NCBI GenBank assembly: GCA_013298335.1
Contig: JAAFHI010000011.1
Span: forward strand, 1 to 16,672
DNA from: Actinomycetota bacterium
Lineage (GTDB): Bacteria > Acidobacteriota > Blastocatellia > Chloracidobacteriales > Chloracidobacteriaceae
Direction: 5' to 3'
Length of the DNA: 16,672 nt
Position 1 is the stretch's first letter; every line of letters begins with the position of its first letter. The position numbers and the translations under genes were made by a program. Below are positions 6,603-13,640 of the stretch, one piece after another. The notes below the pieces were generated by a model. The model saw only the letters and a list, made by a program, of their open reading frames with translations, did no database searches and was not told the DNA's origin.

Positions 6603-8369
6603 ATGTTTTTTCTGGGAGTGCTGACGATGGCGGCCAAAGCGGCTGAACCCGTTGCCTACACGTTGACGCCGGGCGCGTCGAACTCGCACCTCATCGAGGT
6701 GACGGTTTCCCACGCGCCCGACGCCAGGGACAAAACCGTCGATTTCGCCATCCCCGCGTGGCGGCCCGGGCGCTATCTGCTTCAGAACTACGCCCGCAAC
6801 ATCCAGGAATTCGGCGCGTTCGACGACACGGGCGCGCCGCTCGATTTCGAGAAAATCGACAAGAACACCTGGCGGGTGACGCGCGGCAAGGCGAAGCGGA
6901 TTTCGGTGAAGTACAAGTACTACGCCAACGTCCTCGACGCCGGTTCGACCCTCTGGAACGAGGACGAACTCTACTGGAACGGCACCAATCTCCTGATGTA
7001 TGTCGTTGGTCACAAAGAACTTCCGGGCCGGATTTCGATCAACGTGCCTGCCGGCTGGAAGTACGCCTACGGATTGAAAAAAGTCGCCGATCCGTTCGTC
7101 TTCGAAGCGCCCGACTACGACACGCTGGCCGACGCGCCCGCGATCTTCAGCCCGACGCTCACCGACATTCCGTTCGAACATGCCGGAACGAAGTACCATC
7201 TGGCGATTCAGGGCCCGGTGGACTACGCCAAGGACAAACTTGCCGAGAACGTCCGCAAAATCGTCGCCGAGGCGGTGAAAATGTTCGGCGGCACGGCCCC
7301 GTTCGACGAGTACTGGTTCGTCTGCCACTCGATTCCCGGCGGTCGCTACCACGGCGTTGAGCACCTCAATTCGACTTCGCTCACGTTTCCCGCCGCGACG
7401 TTCGACGATGCGACGGCGCTCAACCGGTTTTACGCGCTCGCGTCGCACGAGTTTTTCCACGTCTGGAACGTCAAGCGCATCCGTCCGGCGGTCCTCGGAC
7501 CGTTCGACTACAGCCGGGAAGTGTTCACCCGGAATCTGTGGGTCGCGGAAGGCATCACGAGCTACTACGACGACCTCATCTGCAAGCGGGCGGGCATTTA
7601 CAGCCAGAAGGACTACCTGACAGCGTTGTCCGGCGGCATCAACACGCAGCAGCGGACGCCGGGCCGGAAAGTCACCTCCGCCGCGCAGGCGAGTTTTGAC
7701 GGCTGGCTCACGCCGGACGACAGCCGCAACGTCGTAACTGACTTCTATACAAAGGGTTCGCTGCTCGGCCTGATGCTCGACATGGACATCCGCCGCAAGA
7801 CGAACAACGCGAAATCGCTCGACGACGTAATGCGCTATCTGAACGACACCTACGCCAAAAAGGGCGTCGGCTACCCCGAAGACGGCATTCAAAAGGCGGT
7901 CGAGACGATTACCGGCGCGGACTACAAGGACTTTTTCAACCGGTACGTCTATGGGCTGGAAGAACTGCCCTACGCCGACTATCTGAACGTCGTCGGCCTC
8001 GAACTCGCGGAAGTCCGGACGCCCGGCAAACCCGCCGTCTCCCTCGGCGTGGAACTTTCCGGCGATGAAAAGCAGACGGTTCTTTCGAACGTCATCCCCG
8101 GCGAGGCGGCTTTCAAGGCCGGACTCGACAAGGGCGACATTCTCGTGGCCTTCGACGGCGAACAGGCCAACACCGCCACGCTTCCGCGTCTGCTCCGCAA
8201 CCGCAAACCGGGCGAAACGGTGAAAATCCACGTCATGCGGCGCGCCAAACTGCGCGAGTTCTCGCTGACGCTCCAGGATGGTGGCAACCTCGAATTTCAG
8301 GTCCGCCCGATCAAGGACGTCGCCGAGACGACCCGCGCGGTCTTCAAGTCGTGGGTGAATGAAAACTGA
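6603..8369 (+). CDS. M61-family (glycyl aminopeptidase-like) metallopeptidase with C-terminal PDZ domain
   Basis: This protein of about 588 residues has the M61 layout: an N-terminal beta domain (about 15-180, with IPAWRPGRYLLQNYARNI and WNEDELYWNGTNLL), a thermolysin-like catalytic domain and a C-terminal PDZ domain (about 480-565, VIPGEAAFKAGLDKGDILVAFDG). The zinc site is SHEFFHVWN with His282, Glu283 and His286, and the third ligand is Glu316 in LWVAEGITSYY. GGRYHGVEHLNS upstream is also typical. M61 peptidases release N-terminal Gly or Ala or act on acidic substrates, and many are exported. The start is uncertain: ATG 6603 (MFFLGVLTMAAKAAEP), TTG 6594 (adds MRL) or ATG 6495, which overlaps the upstream stop and would read through the inverted repeat. 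Only a short, weak signal peptide results from 6603. ATG 6627 has GGGAG upstream but no signal peptide. Confidence 0.92.
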   Translation: MFFLGVLTMAAKAAEPVAYTLTPGASNSHLIEVTVSHAPDARDKTVDFAIPAWRPGRYLLQNYARNIQEFGAFDDTGAPLDFEKIDKNTWRVTRGKAKRISVKYKYYANVLDAGSTLWNEDELYWNGTNLLMYVVGHKELPGRISINVPAGWKYAYGLKKVADPFVFEAPDYDTLADAPAIFSPTLTDIPFEHAGTKYHLAIQGPVDYAKDKLAENVRKIVAEAVKMFGGTAPFDEYWFVCHSIPGGRYHGVEHLNSTSLTFPAATFDDATALNRFYALASHEFFHVWNVKRIRPAVLGPFDYSREVFTRNLWVAEGITSYYDDLICKRAGIYSQKDYLTALSGGINTQQRTPGRKVTSAAQASFDGWLTPDDSRNVVTDFYTKGSLLGLMLDMDIRRKTNNAKSLDDVMRYLNDTYAKKGVGYPEDGIQKAVETITGADYKDFFNRYVYGLEELPYADYLNVVGLELAEVRTPGKPAVSLGVELSGDEKQTVLSNVIPGEAAFKAGLDKGDILVAFDGEQANTATLPRLLRNRKPGETVKIHVMRRAKLREFSLTLQDGGNLEFQVRPIKDVAETTRAVFKSWVNEN

Positions 8370-8372
8370 AAA

Positions 8373-8547
8373 GGTGTCGGGTATCGGGCTTCGGGTATCA
8401 GGTAAAGCATTTGGAACAGTGATTTTGTAGCCGATGACCGGTTACAGGTCTCACAAATCATGTTTGAGGTTTTTTAACCTGAAACCCGATACCCGACACC
8501 TGAAACCTTTTGTTTGACCTGACACCCGACACCCGACACCTGACACC
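8373..8547. repeat. GTGTCGG / GACACCC inverted and tandem repeat cluster
   Basis: GGTGTCGGGTATCGGG (8373-8388) has an exact inverted copy at 8485-8500. A second right-hand block (8519-8547) is a tandem array of GACACCC/GACACCT 7-mers. Between the arms lies about 95 bp of unrelated DNA including a T-run (8469-8475). The cluster begins right after the M61 peptidase stop and ends 9 bp before the selB ATG, so most of the selB leader is repeat DNA. Confidence 0.85.
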
Positions 8548-8555
8548 TTTTCTCC

Positions 8556-10460
8556 ATGAAAAACATCATCGTCGGCACGGCGGGCCATATCGATCACGGG
8601 AAAACCTCGCTCGTGAAGGCCCTGACCGGCATCGACGCCGACCGGCTGAAGGAAGAGAAACAGCGCGGCATCACGATTGATATCGGGTTTGCCAATCTCA
8701 CCACCGATGACTGCCGGTTCGGGTTCGTGGACGTTCCAGGCCACGAACGCTTCATCAAAAACATGCTCGCCGGGGCGCACGGCCTCGACCTCGTGATGCT
8801 CGTCATCGCCGCCGACGAAGGCGTGATGCCGCAGACGCGCGAGCATCTGGATATCTGTCGGCTGTTGAAAATTCCGACCGGATTCACCGTGCTGACGAAG
8901 GCCGACTTGGTGGAACCCGATTGGCTGGAACTGGTTACGGGCGATGTCGAGGAATTTCTCGACGGCTCGTTTCTGGAAGGGAAGCCGATCATCCCGGTCA
9001 GCGTGAAGTCCGGCGCGGGATTGCCGGAGGTTTTGAAGGCACTGAACGAGGCCGCCGCGGGCGCGACCGAGAAGAAAACCGACCTGCCGCCGCGTCTGCC
9101 GGTGGATCGGGTTTTTACCGTCCGCGGGTTCGGGACGGTCGTCACCGGCACGATGATCGCCGGGACGTTCCGCACCGGCGACGAGGTTGAAATTCTCCCT
9201 GCCGAACGGCGGTCGCGGGTCCGCGGCATCGAAGCCCACGGCAGTACGCTGGATGTCGCCGTCGCCGGTCAGCGCGCGGCGCTCAACCTCGCCGGACTGG
9301 AAACCTCCGACATCGAACGTGGGCAGGTGGTCGTCCCCGCCGGACGTTTCGAGGCGACCTCGATGCTCGACGTCCGGCTGGAACTGCTTTCGTCGGCTGA
9401 AAAACCGTTGAAGGACCGCGCCCGCGTCCGGCTGCACCACGGCACAAGCGAGGTGATGGCCCGCGCGGCGCTGCTCGGCGGGGGCGACCACCTCGTGCCG
9501 GGGGAAAGCGGCTTTGCCCAGCTTCGCCTCGAAACTCCGGTGCTTGCCCTGCCGGGCGACCGGTTCATTTTGCGGAGCTATTCGCCGCAGATGACCATCG
9601 CGGGCGGGGCCGTGCTTGACGCGCACCCGGTACGCCATCGCAAGTCGGACACCCGTATCATCAATTTTCTGAACGAATTGGAGGCAGCCAGCGCGTCCGA
9701 CCGGCTCGCCGCGTTCGTCGAACGGGCCGACCAGCCCGGCGCGACCTTCGCCGAACTCGCCCGGCTGACCGGCGCGGGGGATTCCGATATCGAAAAACTG
9801 GTCGAAGGCTTGAAGAAGGCGGGGAAAGTGGTCGTGCTCGACGCGGTGTCGCCGAAACGGGTCATCCGGCAGGCCGCGTTCGTCGCGGTTCAGGAGCGGA
9901 TCAAGCGGTTTCTGCACAATTTTCACTCGCGCCAACCCATGCGTCCCGGCGCGCCGCGCGAGGAAGTTCGCGAATCGCTCGGCGCGCGCCTGCCGGTCGA
10001 GGTTTTCCGGGCGGCGGTCGAAGCGGCGGTCGCCGAAAAGCGGGTCGTGGCTGACGGGGAGGTGCTGCGGCTGGCGAGTTTTCGTCCGGAAGCCGCAGGC
10101 GAGGCCGCCGCGCTCAAGACGAAGCTCGAAAACGCCTTCAAAACCGCCGGACTGACGGCATTGACCGCCGCCGAGGTCTACGAACTGCTCAAGGTCAAGG
10201 AAGCGCAGGCAAAACCCGTCGTCTTCTTATTAATCAACGAGAAGCGACTGGTTCGCGCGGGCGACTTCATCCTGCACGCCGAGGTCGTCGAGACGCTCGT
10301 TGCCGACATCCGCGCCCTCAAGGCCACGAACCCGACGCTCGACGTGGCGGTGTTCAAGGAAAAATTCGGCCTGTCGCGGAAATACGCGATCCCGATTCTC
10401 GAATATCTCGACGGCGAGCGCATCACCCGGCGCGTGGGGAATGCGCGGGAAATCATGTAA
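8556..10460 (+). CDS. selB: Selenocysteine-specific translation elongation factor SelB
   Basis: SelB binds GTP, selenocysteinyl-tRNA(Sec) and the mRNA SECIS hairpin, and delivers Sec to UGA codons on the ribosome. The 634 residues match the usual length. The GTPase domain shows G1 GHIDHGKT (10-17), G2 GITID (38-42), G3 DVPGH (59-63), G4 TKAD (114-117) and a G5-like VSVKSG. An EF-Tu-like domain 2 follows ([16 protein letters not shown]), then domain 3 ([17 protein letters not shown]). The C-terminal third holds the winged-helix repeats, ending in the typical [25 protein letters not shown] that binds SECIS RNA. No selA, selD or tRNA-Sec is in the window. No Shine-Dalgarno is evident before ATG 8556 (leader CACCTTTTCTCC), which is unusual here. 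The stop lies 2 bp before the GGATGAA inverted repeat. Confidence 0.97.
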   Translation: MKNIIVGTAGHIDHGKTSLVKALTGIDADRLKEEKQRGITIDIGFANLTTDDCRFGFVDVPGHERFIKNMLAGAHGLDLVMLVIAADEGVMPQTREHLDICRLLKIPTGFTVLTKADLVEPDWLELVTGDVEEFLDGSFLEGKPIIPVSVKSGAGLPEVLKALNEAAAGATEKKTDLPPRLPVDRVFTVRGFGTVVTGTMIAGTFRTGDEVEILPAERRSRVRGIEAHGSTLDVAVAGQRAALNLAGLETSDIERGQVVVPAGRFEATSMLDVRLELLSSAEKPLKDRARVRLHHGTSEVMARAALLGGGDHLVPGESGFAQLRLETPVLALPGDRFILRSYSPQMTIAGGAVLDAHPVRHRKSDTRIINFLNELEAASASDRLAAFVERADQPGATFAELARLTGAGDSDIEKLVEGLKKAGKVVVLDAVSPKRVIRQAAFVAVQERIKRFLHNFHSRQPMRPGAPREEVRESLGARLPVEVFRAAVEAAVAEKRVVADGEVLRLASFRPEAAGEAAALKTKLENAFKTAGLTALTAAEVYELLKVKEAQAKPVVFLLINEKRLVRAGDFILHAEVVETLVADIRALKATNPTLDVAVFKEKFGLSRKYAIPILEYLDGERITRRVGNAREIM

Positions 10461-10461
10461 G

Positions 10462-10604
10462 AAAAGGATGAAGGATGAAGGCGGAAGGATGAAGAAAAGG
10501 ATGAGGGATGAAGGATGAGGGATGAAAAAAAACGGCTGAATTTTGAAAAAATTGATTGACGGAAAAAGTCTCAAACGGACCAATCCTTCATCCTTCATCC
10601 TTTT
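10462..10604. repeat. GGATGAA-type inverted repeat, likely bidirectional terminator
   Basis: Twenty bases at 10462-10481 recur as an exact inverted copy at 10585-10604. The left side continues as a degenerate 7-bp tandem (GGATGAA / GGATGAG) to about 10527; the middle is A-rich. The right arm runs into six T's and, on the other strand, the left arm runs into TTTTC, so either transcript could form a hairpin with a U-rich end, though the 103-nt loop is long. It fits exactly between the selB stop (10458-10460) and the convergent stop codon (10605-10607). Confidence 0.85.
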
Positions 10605-11516
10605 TTAAAACACGACGATGTGTTCCACGCCGCCCGGCGGGCATTCCGACACGTCTTTTGAATAGGTTTTCGTCACCGGACGCATCTCCTTCAGCAAATC
10701 ACCAAGTTCTTCCGGCGAAAGCGGATGCCGGTCGGTCATCGAGACGGACCACTGCGAAAAATGGCGCAGCCGGTTGAAGAATTTTTTGACGGCGGTTTTG
10801 TATTCCGTCCGGGAAAGAAAGCGGCCACCGAAGGTCCCGTGCTGCTGTTTGGCGAGGCGCGCCGGGGCGTCGGGTTCGCCGCTGGCCCAGATTTCGCGCC
10901 AACTTGAAGTGGCTGAAGGATTTGCGGGCGTAATGCCGGGCAGGGCGACGTACACCAGGTCGGCCTGCGCCTGAACCACGAAATTCCTGGGGTCCATGCA
11001 GGCCGCCGTGTTCGTCTGGTGGTTGTCGACGGCGAGATTGAGGCGGGTCGAGAGTTCGATGGCGGCTTCTTCCAGCGACGGGCGGAGCGCCTTGGCTTCA
11101 TCGTCAAACGACAGCCAGTAATCGCCGAGTCGCAGGCCGAGCGACATCGCGAGCGCCTGAAGAATCCGGTCCGAATTCATCAGCACGGCGCGCCGAAACC
11201 CTTCCATCCAGCGGGCTTCCGTCGGCGTGAACCACGGACCGAGGCCCGCGTTGACGTCCAGTGTTTCATCTTCGGAGGCGTCGCGCGCGGCGGAAAGCAG
11301 GGCGTCGATCTGCGACGCCCCGAGCACAAACCCGTTGTTTTCAACCAGCGCGATGGACTGGCAGGTCTCGGCCTGCCGGATGTCGTTGGTATGAATCTGC
11401 TTGCCGAGCATTTTCAGCCGCCACCCGAGATGGCCGTTGCCGCCGAAGGGCAGGGCAATGCTTTTGAAGGGAAGTTCGCGCAGCACCGCGACTTCAAACG
11501 CCGTTAGACGGTCCAC
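10605..11516 (-). CDS. D12-class DNA-methyltransferase-like protein with degenerate DPPY motif
   Basis: The 303 residues are not confidently assigned. Residues 20-45 (IALPFGGNGHLGWRLKMLGK, then QIHTND) look like the SAM-binding motif I of D12/Dam-type adenine methyltransferases (PFxGxGsl...ND). The region expected to hold the catalytic DPPY instead reads ADLVYVALPG (185-194), keeping the DxVYV strand but not the DPP. A middle helical stretch (FTPTEARWMEGFRRAVLM) and the later YKTAVKKFFNRLRHFSQWSVS also fit that fold. If homologous, it is probably not an active methyltransferase and could be a DNA- or SAM-binding relic; a distinct Rossmann protein is the alternative. Start GTG 11516 is fixed by a near-perfect GGAGGTGA six bases upstream. 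It overlaps the HD-GYP-like gene by 13 bp, so translation is coupled. Its stop lies in the T-run of the repeat. Confidence 0.72.
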   Translation of the reverse strand: MDRLTAFEVAVLRELPFKSIALPFGGNGHLGWRLKMLGKQIHTNDIRQAETCQSIALVENNGFVLGASQIDALLSAARDASEDETLDVNAGLGPWFTPTEARWMEGFRRAVLMNSDRILQALAMSLGLRLGDYWLSFDDEAKALRPSLEEAAIELSTRLNLAVDNHQTNTAACMDPRNFVVQAQADLVYVALPGITPANPSATSSWREIWASGEPDAPARLAKQQHGTFGGRFLSRTEYKTAVKKFFNRLRHFSQWSVSMTDRHPLSPEELGDLLKEMRPVTKTYSKDVSECPPGGVEHIVVF

Positions 11517-12793
11517 GACGGGTCACCTCCGGGGGCCGGGACTTCGGCGGGCGTGGTGTCGGGGCCGATTTCCGGCATCGGTTCGGACGGGAGATTCGGA
11601 ACTTCAGGCGCAATTTCAGGTATCTGGGGGTCCGGGATTTCCTTCGGCGCGTGTTCCGGGGTGGGAATCTCCGGAGCCGGCTGGTAGGCAGGTTCGGCGG
11701 GCGAAGGGACGATTTCCGGGGTGACCGGACTCGGGAGTTCAGTCGGCGTGGATGGCGGTTCAATTTCCGGGGCAGCCGGGGTCGGAAGTTCGGTCGGGGA
11801 GGATGGCGGAGTGATTTCCGGAGTCGGCGGCTGCGGCAGTTCGGTGATCGAAGTTTCAGTCATGGTGATTTCTGGAAGCGGGACAGGTTCGGATGGGGTG
11901 AGCGGCCCGACGTATTCGACCGGGAGAATCGCCGGAAGGGCGACCGGTTCGCGGGAAAGTTCCTGGACGGTGTCGAAAACCGTTCCGGCGGGCGGGTGAA
12001 TGTCCCGTGCGTCGGGGAATTCCGGTTCGGCGAAAATGACCGGAGTTTCAATTTTATCAACCATTTCCACGGATTCGACGGATTCGGCGGACGGCGGAAT
12101 GGCTTCCGTGAACGACACCGTTGCCGGGATTTCGGGTTCGATGGTTGCGATGGGCTCCTCGACGGGCGGCTCGGTCTCGGCGCGAAGCATCTCGCGGACG
12201 TCCGGGTGGGCGAGCAGGCGCGCGGTCACGAGTGGGTCGAGCTCGAATCCGGCCATCCGTTTCAACGTTTCGGCGGCTTCGATTGCACTGTAGGCCGGGC
12301 GGTGCGGACGTTCCGCCGTCAGCGCACACCACGCATCCGCCACGCGCAGGATGCGCGCCGCGAGCGGAATCGCTTCGCCGCGCAGCCCGTCGGGATACCC
12401 GAAGCCGTCCCAGTTTTCGTGATGCCAGCGAATGAGCAGCGCGACCGCCTCGGAATAGCCGCTCTGAATCGCAAACTGTTCTCCGACAACGGGATGCCGC
12501 CACAATTCCTGGCGTTCGAGGAAGGTCAGCGGACGTTCCATCCGCAGAAAATGCAGGTTGAGCTGCCGTTCGCCGACGTCGTGGAGCAGCGCCGCCTGCC
12601 GGATATCGTGTCGCGCGGTATCTTCAAAGCCGAAAATGGTCGCGAGTTCCTCGGCGACTTCCGCGATGCGAATGGCATGCGGGCGGCGGTACTGCTCGAA
12701 CGTATCGGTGAGGGCGGCTTCGGTTTCCGGACCGCGATGCGTCGCCGGCGCGGCGGCGGTGCGGTCGGAATCGGGTTTGAGGAACTTCAGCAT
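11504..12793 (-). CDS. HD-GYP-like phosphohydrolase with long Pro/Glu-rich tail
   Basis: This is a 429-residue protein. Residues about 30-195 form an HD-GYP domain: RPHAIRIAEVAEELA (His39), LLHDVGE (His71-Asp72), RHPVVGEQF (His100), RWHHENWDGFGYPDGLRGEAIP (His124, His125 and the GYP motif at 132-134) and ILRVADAWCALT (Asp153). HD-GYP enzymes hydrolyse cyclic di-GMP or related dinucleotides. Two hallmarks differ: the Lys after HDxG is Glu75, and the usual FDAL is WCAL, so activity is uncertain. Residues about 205-429 are a disordered-looking tail rich in Pro, Glu and Thr with 17-residue repeats and no domain I recognise. ATG 12793 overlaps the DinB stop by one base (TGATG). The tail end carries the ribosome binding site of the next gene. 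Confidence 0.88.
   Translation of the reverse strand: MLKFLKPDSDRTAAAPATHRGPETEAALTDTFEQYRRPHAIRIAEVAEELATIFGFEDTARHDIRQAALLHDVGERQLNLHFLRMERPLTFLERQELWRHPVVGEQFAIQSGYSEAVALLIRWHHENWDGFGYPDGLRGEAIPLAARILRVADAWCALTAERPHRPAYSAIEAAETLKRMAGFELDPLVTARLLAHPDVREMLRAETEPPVEEPIATIEPEIPATVSFTEAIPPSAESVESVEMVDKIETPVIFAEPEFPDARDIHPPAGTVFDTVQELSREPVALPAILPVEYVGPLTPSEPVPLPEITMTETSITELPQPPTPEITPPSSPTELPTPAAPEIEPPSTPTELPSPVTPEIVPSPAEPAYQPAPEIPTPEHAPKEIPDPQIPEIAPEVPNLPSEPMPEIGPDTTPAEVPAPGGDPSWTV
11523..11530 (-). promoter_or_regulatory. Strong Shine-Dalgarno inside the HD-GYP-like gene
   Basis: On the minus strand GGAGGTGA lies six bases before the GTG at 11516 and inside the last codons of the upstream gene. 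It decides the GTG start of the methyltransferase-like gene and implies coupled translation. Confidence 0.8.
11712..11850 (-). repeat. 51-bp in-frame tandem repeat in the HD-GYP-like tail
   Basis: Units beginning ATTTCCGG on the plus strand start at 11712, 11763 and 11814, two full 51-bp copies and a partial third. They encode 17-residue units of the form PTPEI-x-PP-SxPTELP. The period is a multiple of three, so copy number can change without a frameshift. Confidence 0.75.
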
Positions 12794-13302
12794 CAGTTTT
12801 GGAAGTGTTTCTTGAGAATGACGATCTGTCCGATGTGGTAGACGTTGTGCTGAATGACGCCGTGGATGGTCTCCGCGACCGTCACGCCGCCTCCCGTTTC
12901 GAGCACGCGCTGCTGGCCGAGGCGCTCGTCGAGGCGGCTTTCCGGGAGATTCGCGACGCATTCGACCAGTTCCCGGTGGCGCATGAACACCCATTCCTTC
13001 GCCAGCGCCCAATCGGTTTCGGTCGGTTCGCTGATTTCCGGCCAGTCGCCTTCCTGCGGCAGCGACACATAGCCCGAAGTCAGCCGGTGCAGCGCCGCGC
13101 CTTCCCACGCGCTCAGGTGGAGCAGAATTTCCCAGATGCCGTGCGCGCCAACCACCGCGCTGGTCGCCGCCTGCTCGGCGGTAATGCCGGAAAGCGCGGC
13201 TTCAAGCGGCGGACCGTACCATGCGTCGCCGGAAAAGGTCTTGTCGAGTTGCTGCGCGAGGCGTGCGATTTCGATTGTGTGGGTTACGGGAACATTTTCC
13301 AT
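12793..13302 (-). CDS. DinB / DUF664-like four-helix metal-binding protein
   Basis: This 169-residue protein has the DinB_2-type pattern: GAHGIWEILLHLSAWEGAAL with His62, a central helix FMRHRELVECVANLP, and VAETIHGVIQHNVYHIGQIVILK with His152 and His156. His62, His152 and His156 are the likely metal triad. Characterised relatives include thiol-dependent transferases (bacillithiol or mycothiol type) and damage-induced proteins of unknown role, so the substrate is not predicted. It is the first gene of a coupled operon with the HD-GYP-like and methyltransferase-like genes; its TGA shares one base with the next ATG. No Shine-Dalgarno is visible before ATG 13302, and the upstream DNA is the end of a REP-like element, only 5 bp away. 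Confidence 0.88.
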   Translation of the reverse strand: MENVPVTHTIEIARLAQQLDKTFSGDAWYGPPLEAALSGITAEQAATSAVVGAHGIWEILLHLSAWEGAALHRLTSGYVSLPQEGDWPEISEPTETDWALAKEWVFMRHRELVECVANLPESRLDERLGQQRVLETGGGVTVAETIHGVIQHNVYHIGQIVILKKHFQN

Positions 13303-13307
13303 AACTA

Positions 13308-13468
13308 TTCAGCCGTCGGGTGTCGCCCTGCCTTCAAGGAAAGGGCTATTCGCTTCAAGCCCCATAAACGGGGCTAAGTTGTTGGAAAAATAAGTGTTGA
13401 GCCTCGTTCACGAGGCTTTTTTCAACTAGCCCTGTCCTTGAGGGCAGGGAAGAAGGCGGTCGGCTGAA
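13308..13468. repeat. REP-like compound inverted-repeat element with two internal hairpins
   Basis: Outer arms TTCAGCCG (13308-13315) and CGGCTGAA (13461-13468) are perfectly inverted. Inner arms of 23 bp, 13326-13348 and 13427-13449, match at 21 positions. Inside lie two hairpins with similar stems: AGCCCC/GGGGCT (13358-13363, 13370-13375) and AGCCTCG/CGAGGCT (13400-13406, 13411-13417, loop TTCA), the second followed by a six-T run (13417-13422). The 161-bp unit has no coding capacity and looks like a non-autonomous REP/REPIN-type element. Confidence 0.75.
13400..13422 (+). terminator. Terminator-shaped hairpin inside the REP-like element
   Basis: A seven-base stem AGCCTCG / CGAGGCT with a TTCA loop ends in TTTTTT on the plus strand. 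It would stop plus-strand transcription; no plus-strand gene lies directly upstream, so it may block antisense transcription from the right. Confidence 0.5.
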
Positions 13469-13640
13469 CGGTTATCGTTTTTTGTTCGTGGTGAATCCTG
13501 GAAGAATCACCGCTCAACAACCAGTTTCAAGCCTGACAGGTTCGATTCGCGAAACTTTCACGGGCGGTACATCGTACGCGCGCGATCCTAATATACATGC
13601 GTGGAAACTGTTTCGCCGACTCTGGAGACGGTCGGCATTT
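13469..13640. other. Non-coding gap between hydrolase and DinB operon
   Basis: Together with the REP-like element this makes a 338-bp gene-free stretch (13303-13640). I see a weak hairpin GGTGAATC/GAATCACC (13490-13497, 13504-13511) and a hairpin GCCGAC/GTCGGC (13615-13620, 13631-13636) just past the hydrolase stop. No convincing promoter, tRNA or reading frame was found. A promoter for the DinB operon on the minus strand is expected here but not resolved. Confidence 0.5.

Noticed and set aside
5699..6637. Long open frame on the minus strand opposite the aldehyde dehydrogenase
   Set aside because: Its product is Arg/Asp/Val-rich with no motifs, and the plus strand encodes a complete enzyme with all catalytic residues. 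It is an antisense shadow of GC-rich codons.
6435..8231. Open frame of nearly 600 codons on the minus strand opposite the M61 peptidase
   Set aside because: It has low-complexity composition, no recognisable domain, and the opposite strand has an intact HExxH peptidase.
8519..8547. GACACCC tandem units as a CRISPR array
   Set aside because: Seven-base units without spacers, no long repeats and no cas genes.
8451..9935. Open frame of nearly 500 codons on the minus strand opposite selB
   Set aside because: SelB is intact on the plus strand; the antisense product has no family features.
13530..13565. GGTTCGATTC resembling a tRNA T-loop
   Set aside because: The flanking bases do not form a T-stem and no acceptor or anticodon stem can be built on either strand.
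13615..13636. Hairpin GCCGAC/GTCGGC followed by ATTTTTA as terminator of the hydrolase operon
   Set aside because: The T-run is on the plus strand; for the minus-strand operon the hairpin is followed by GAAAC, so it is not an intrinsic terminator in the needed direction.
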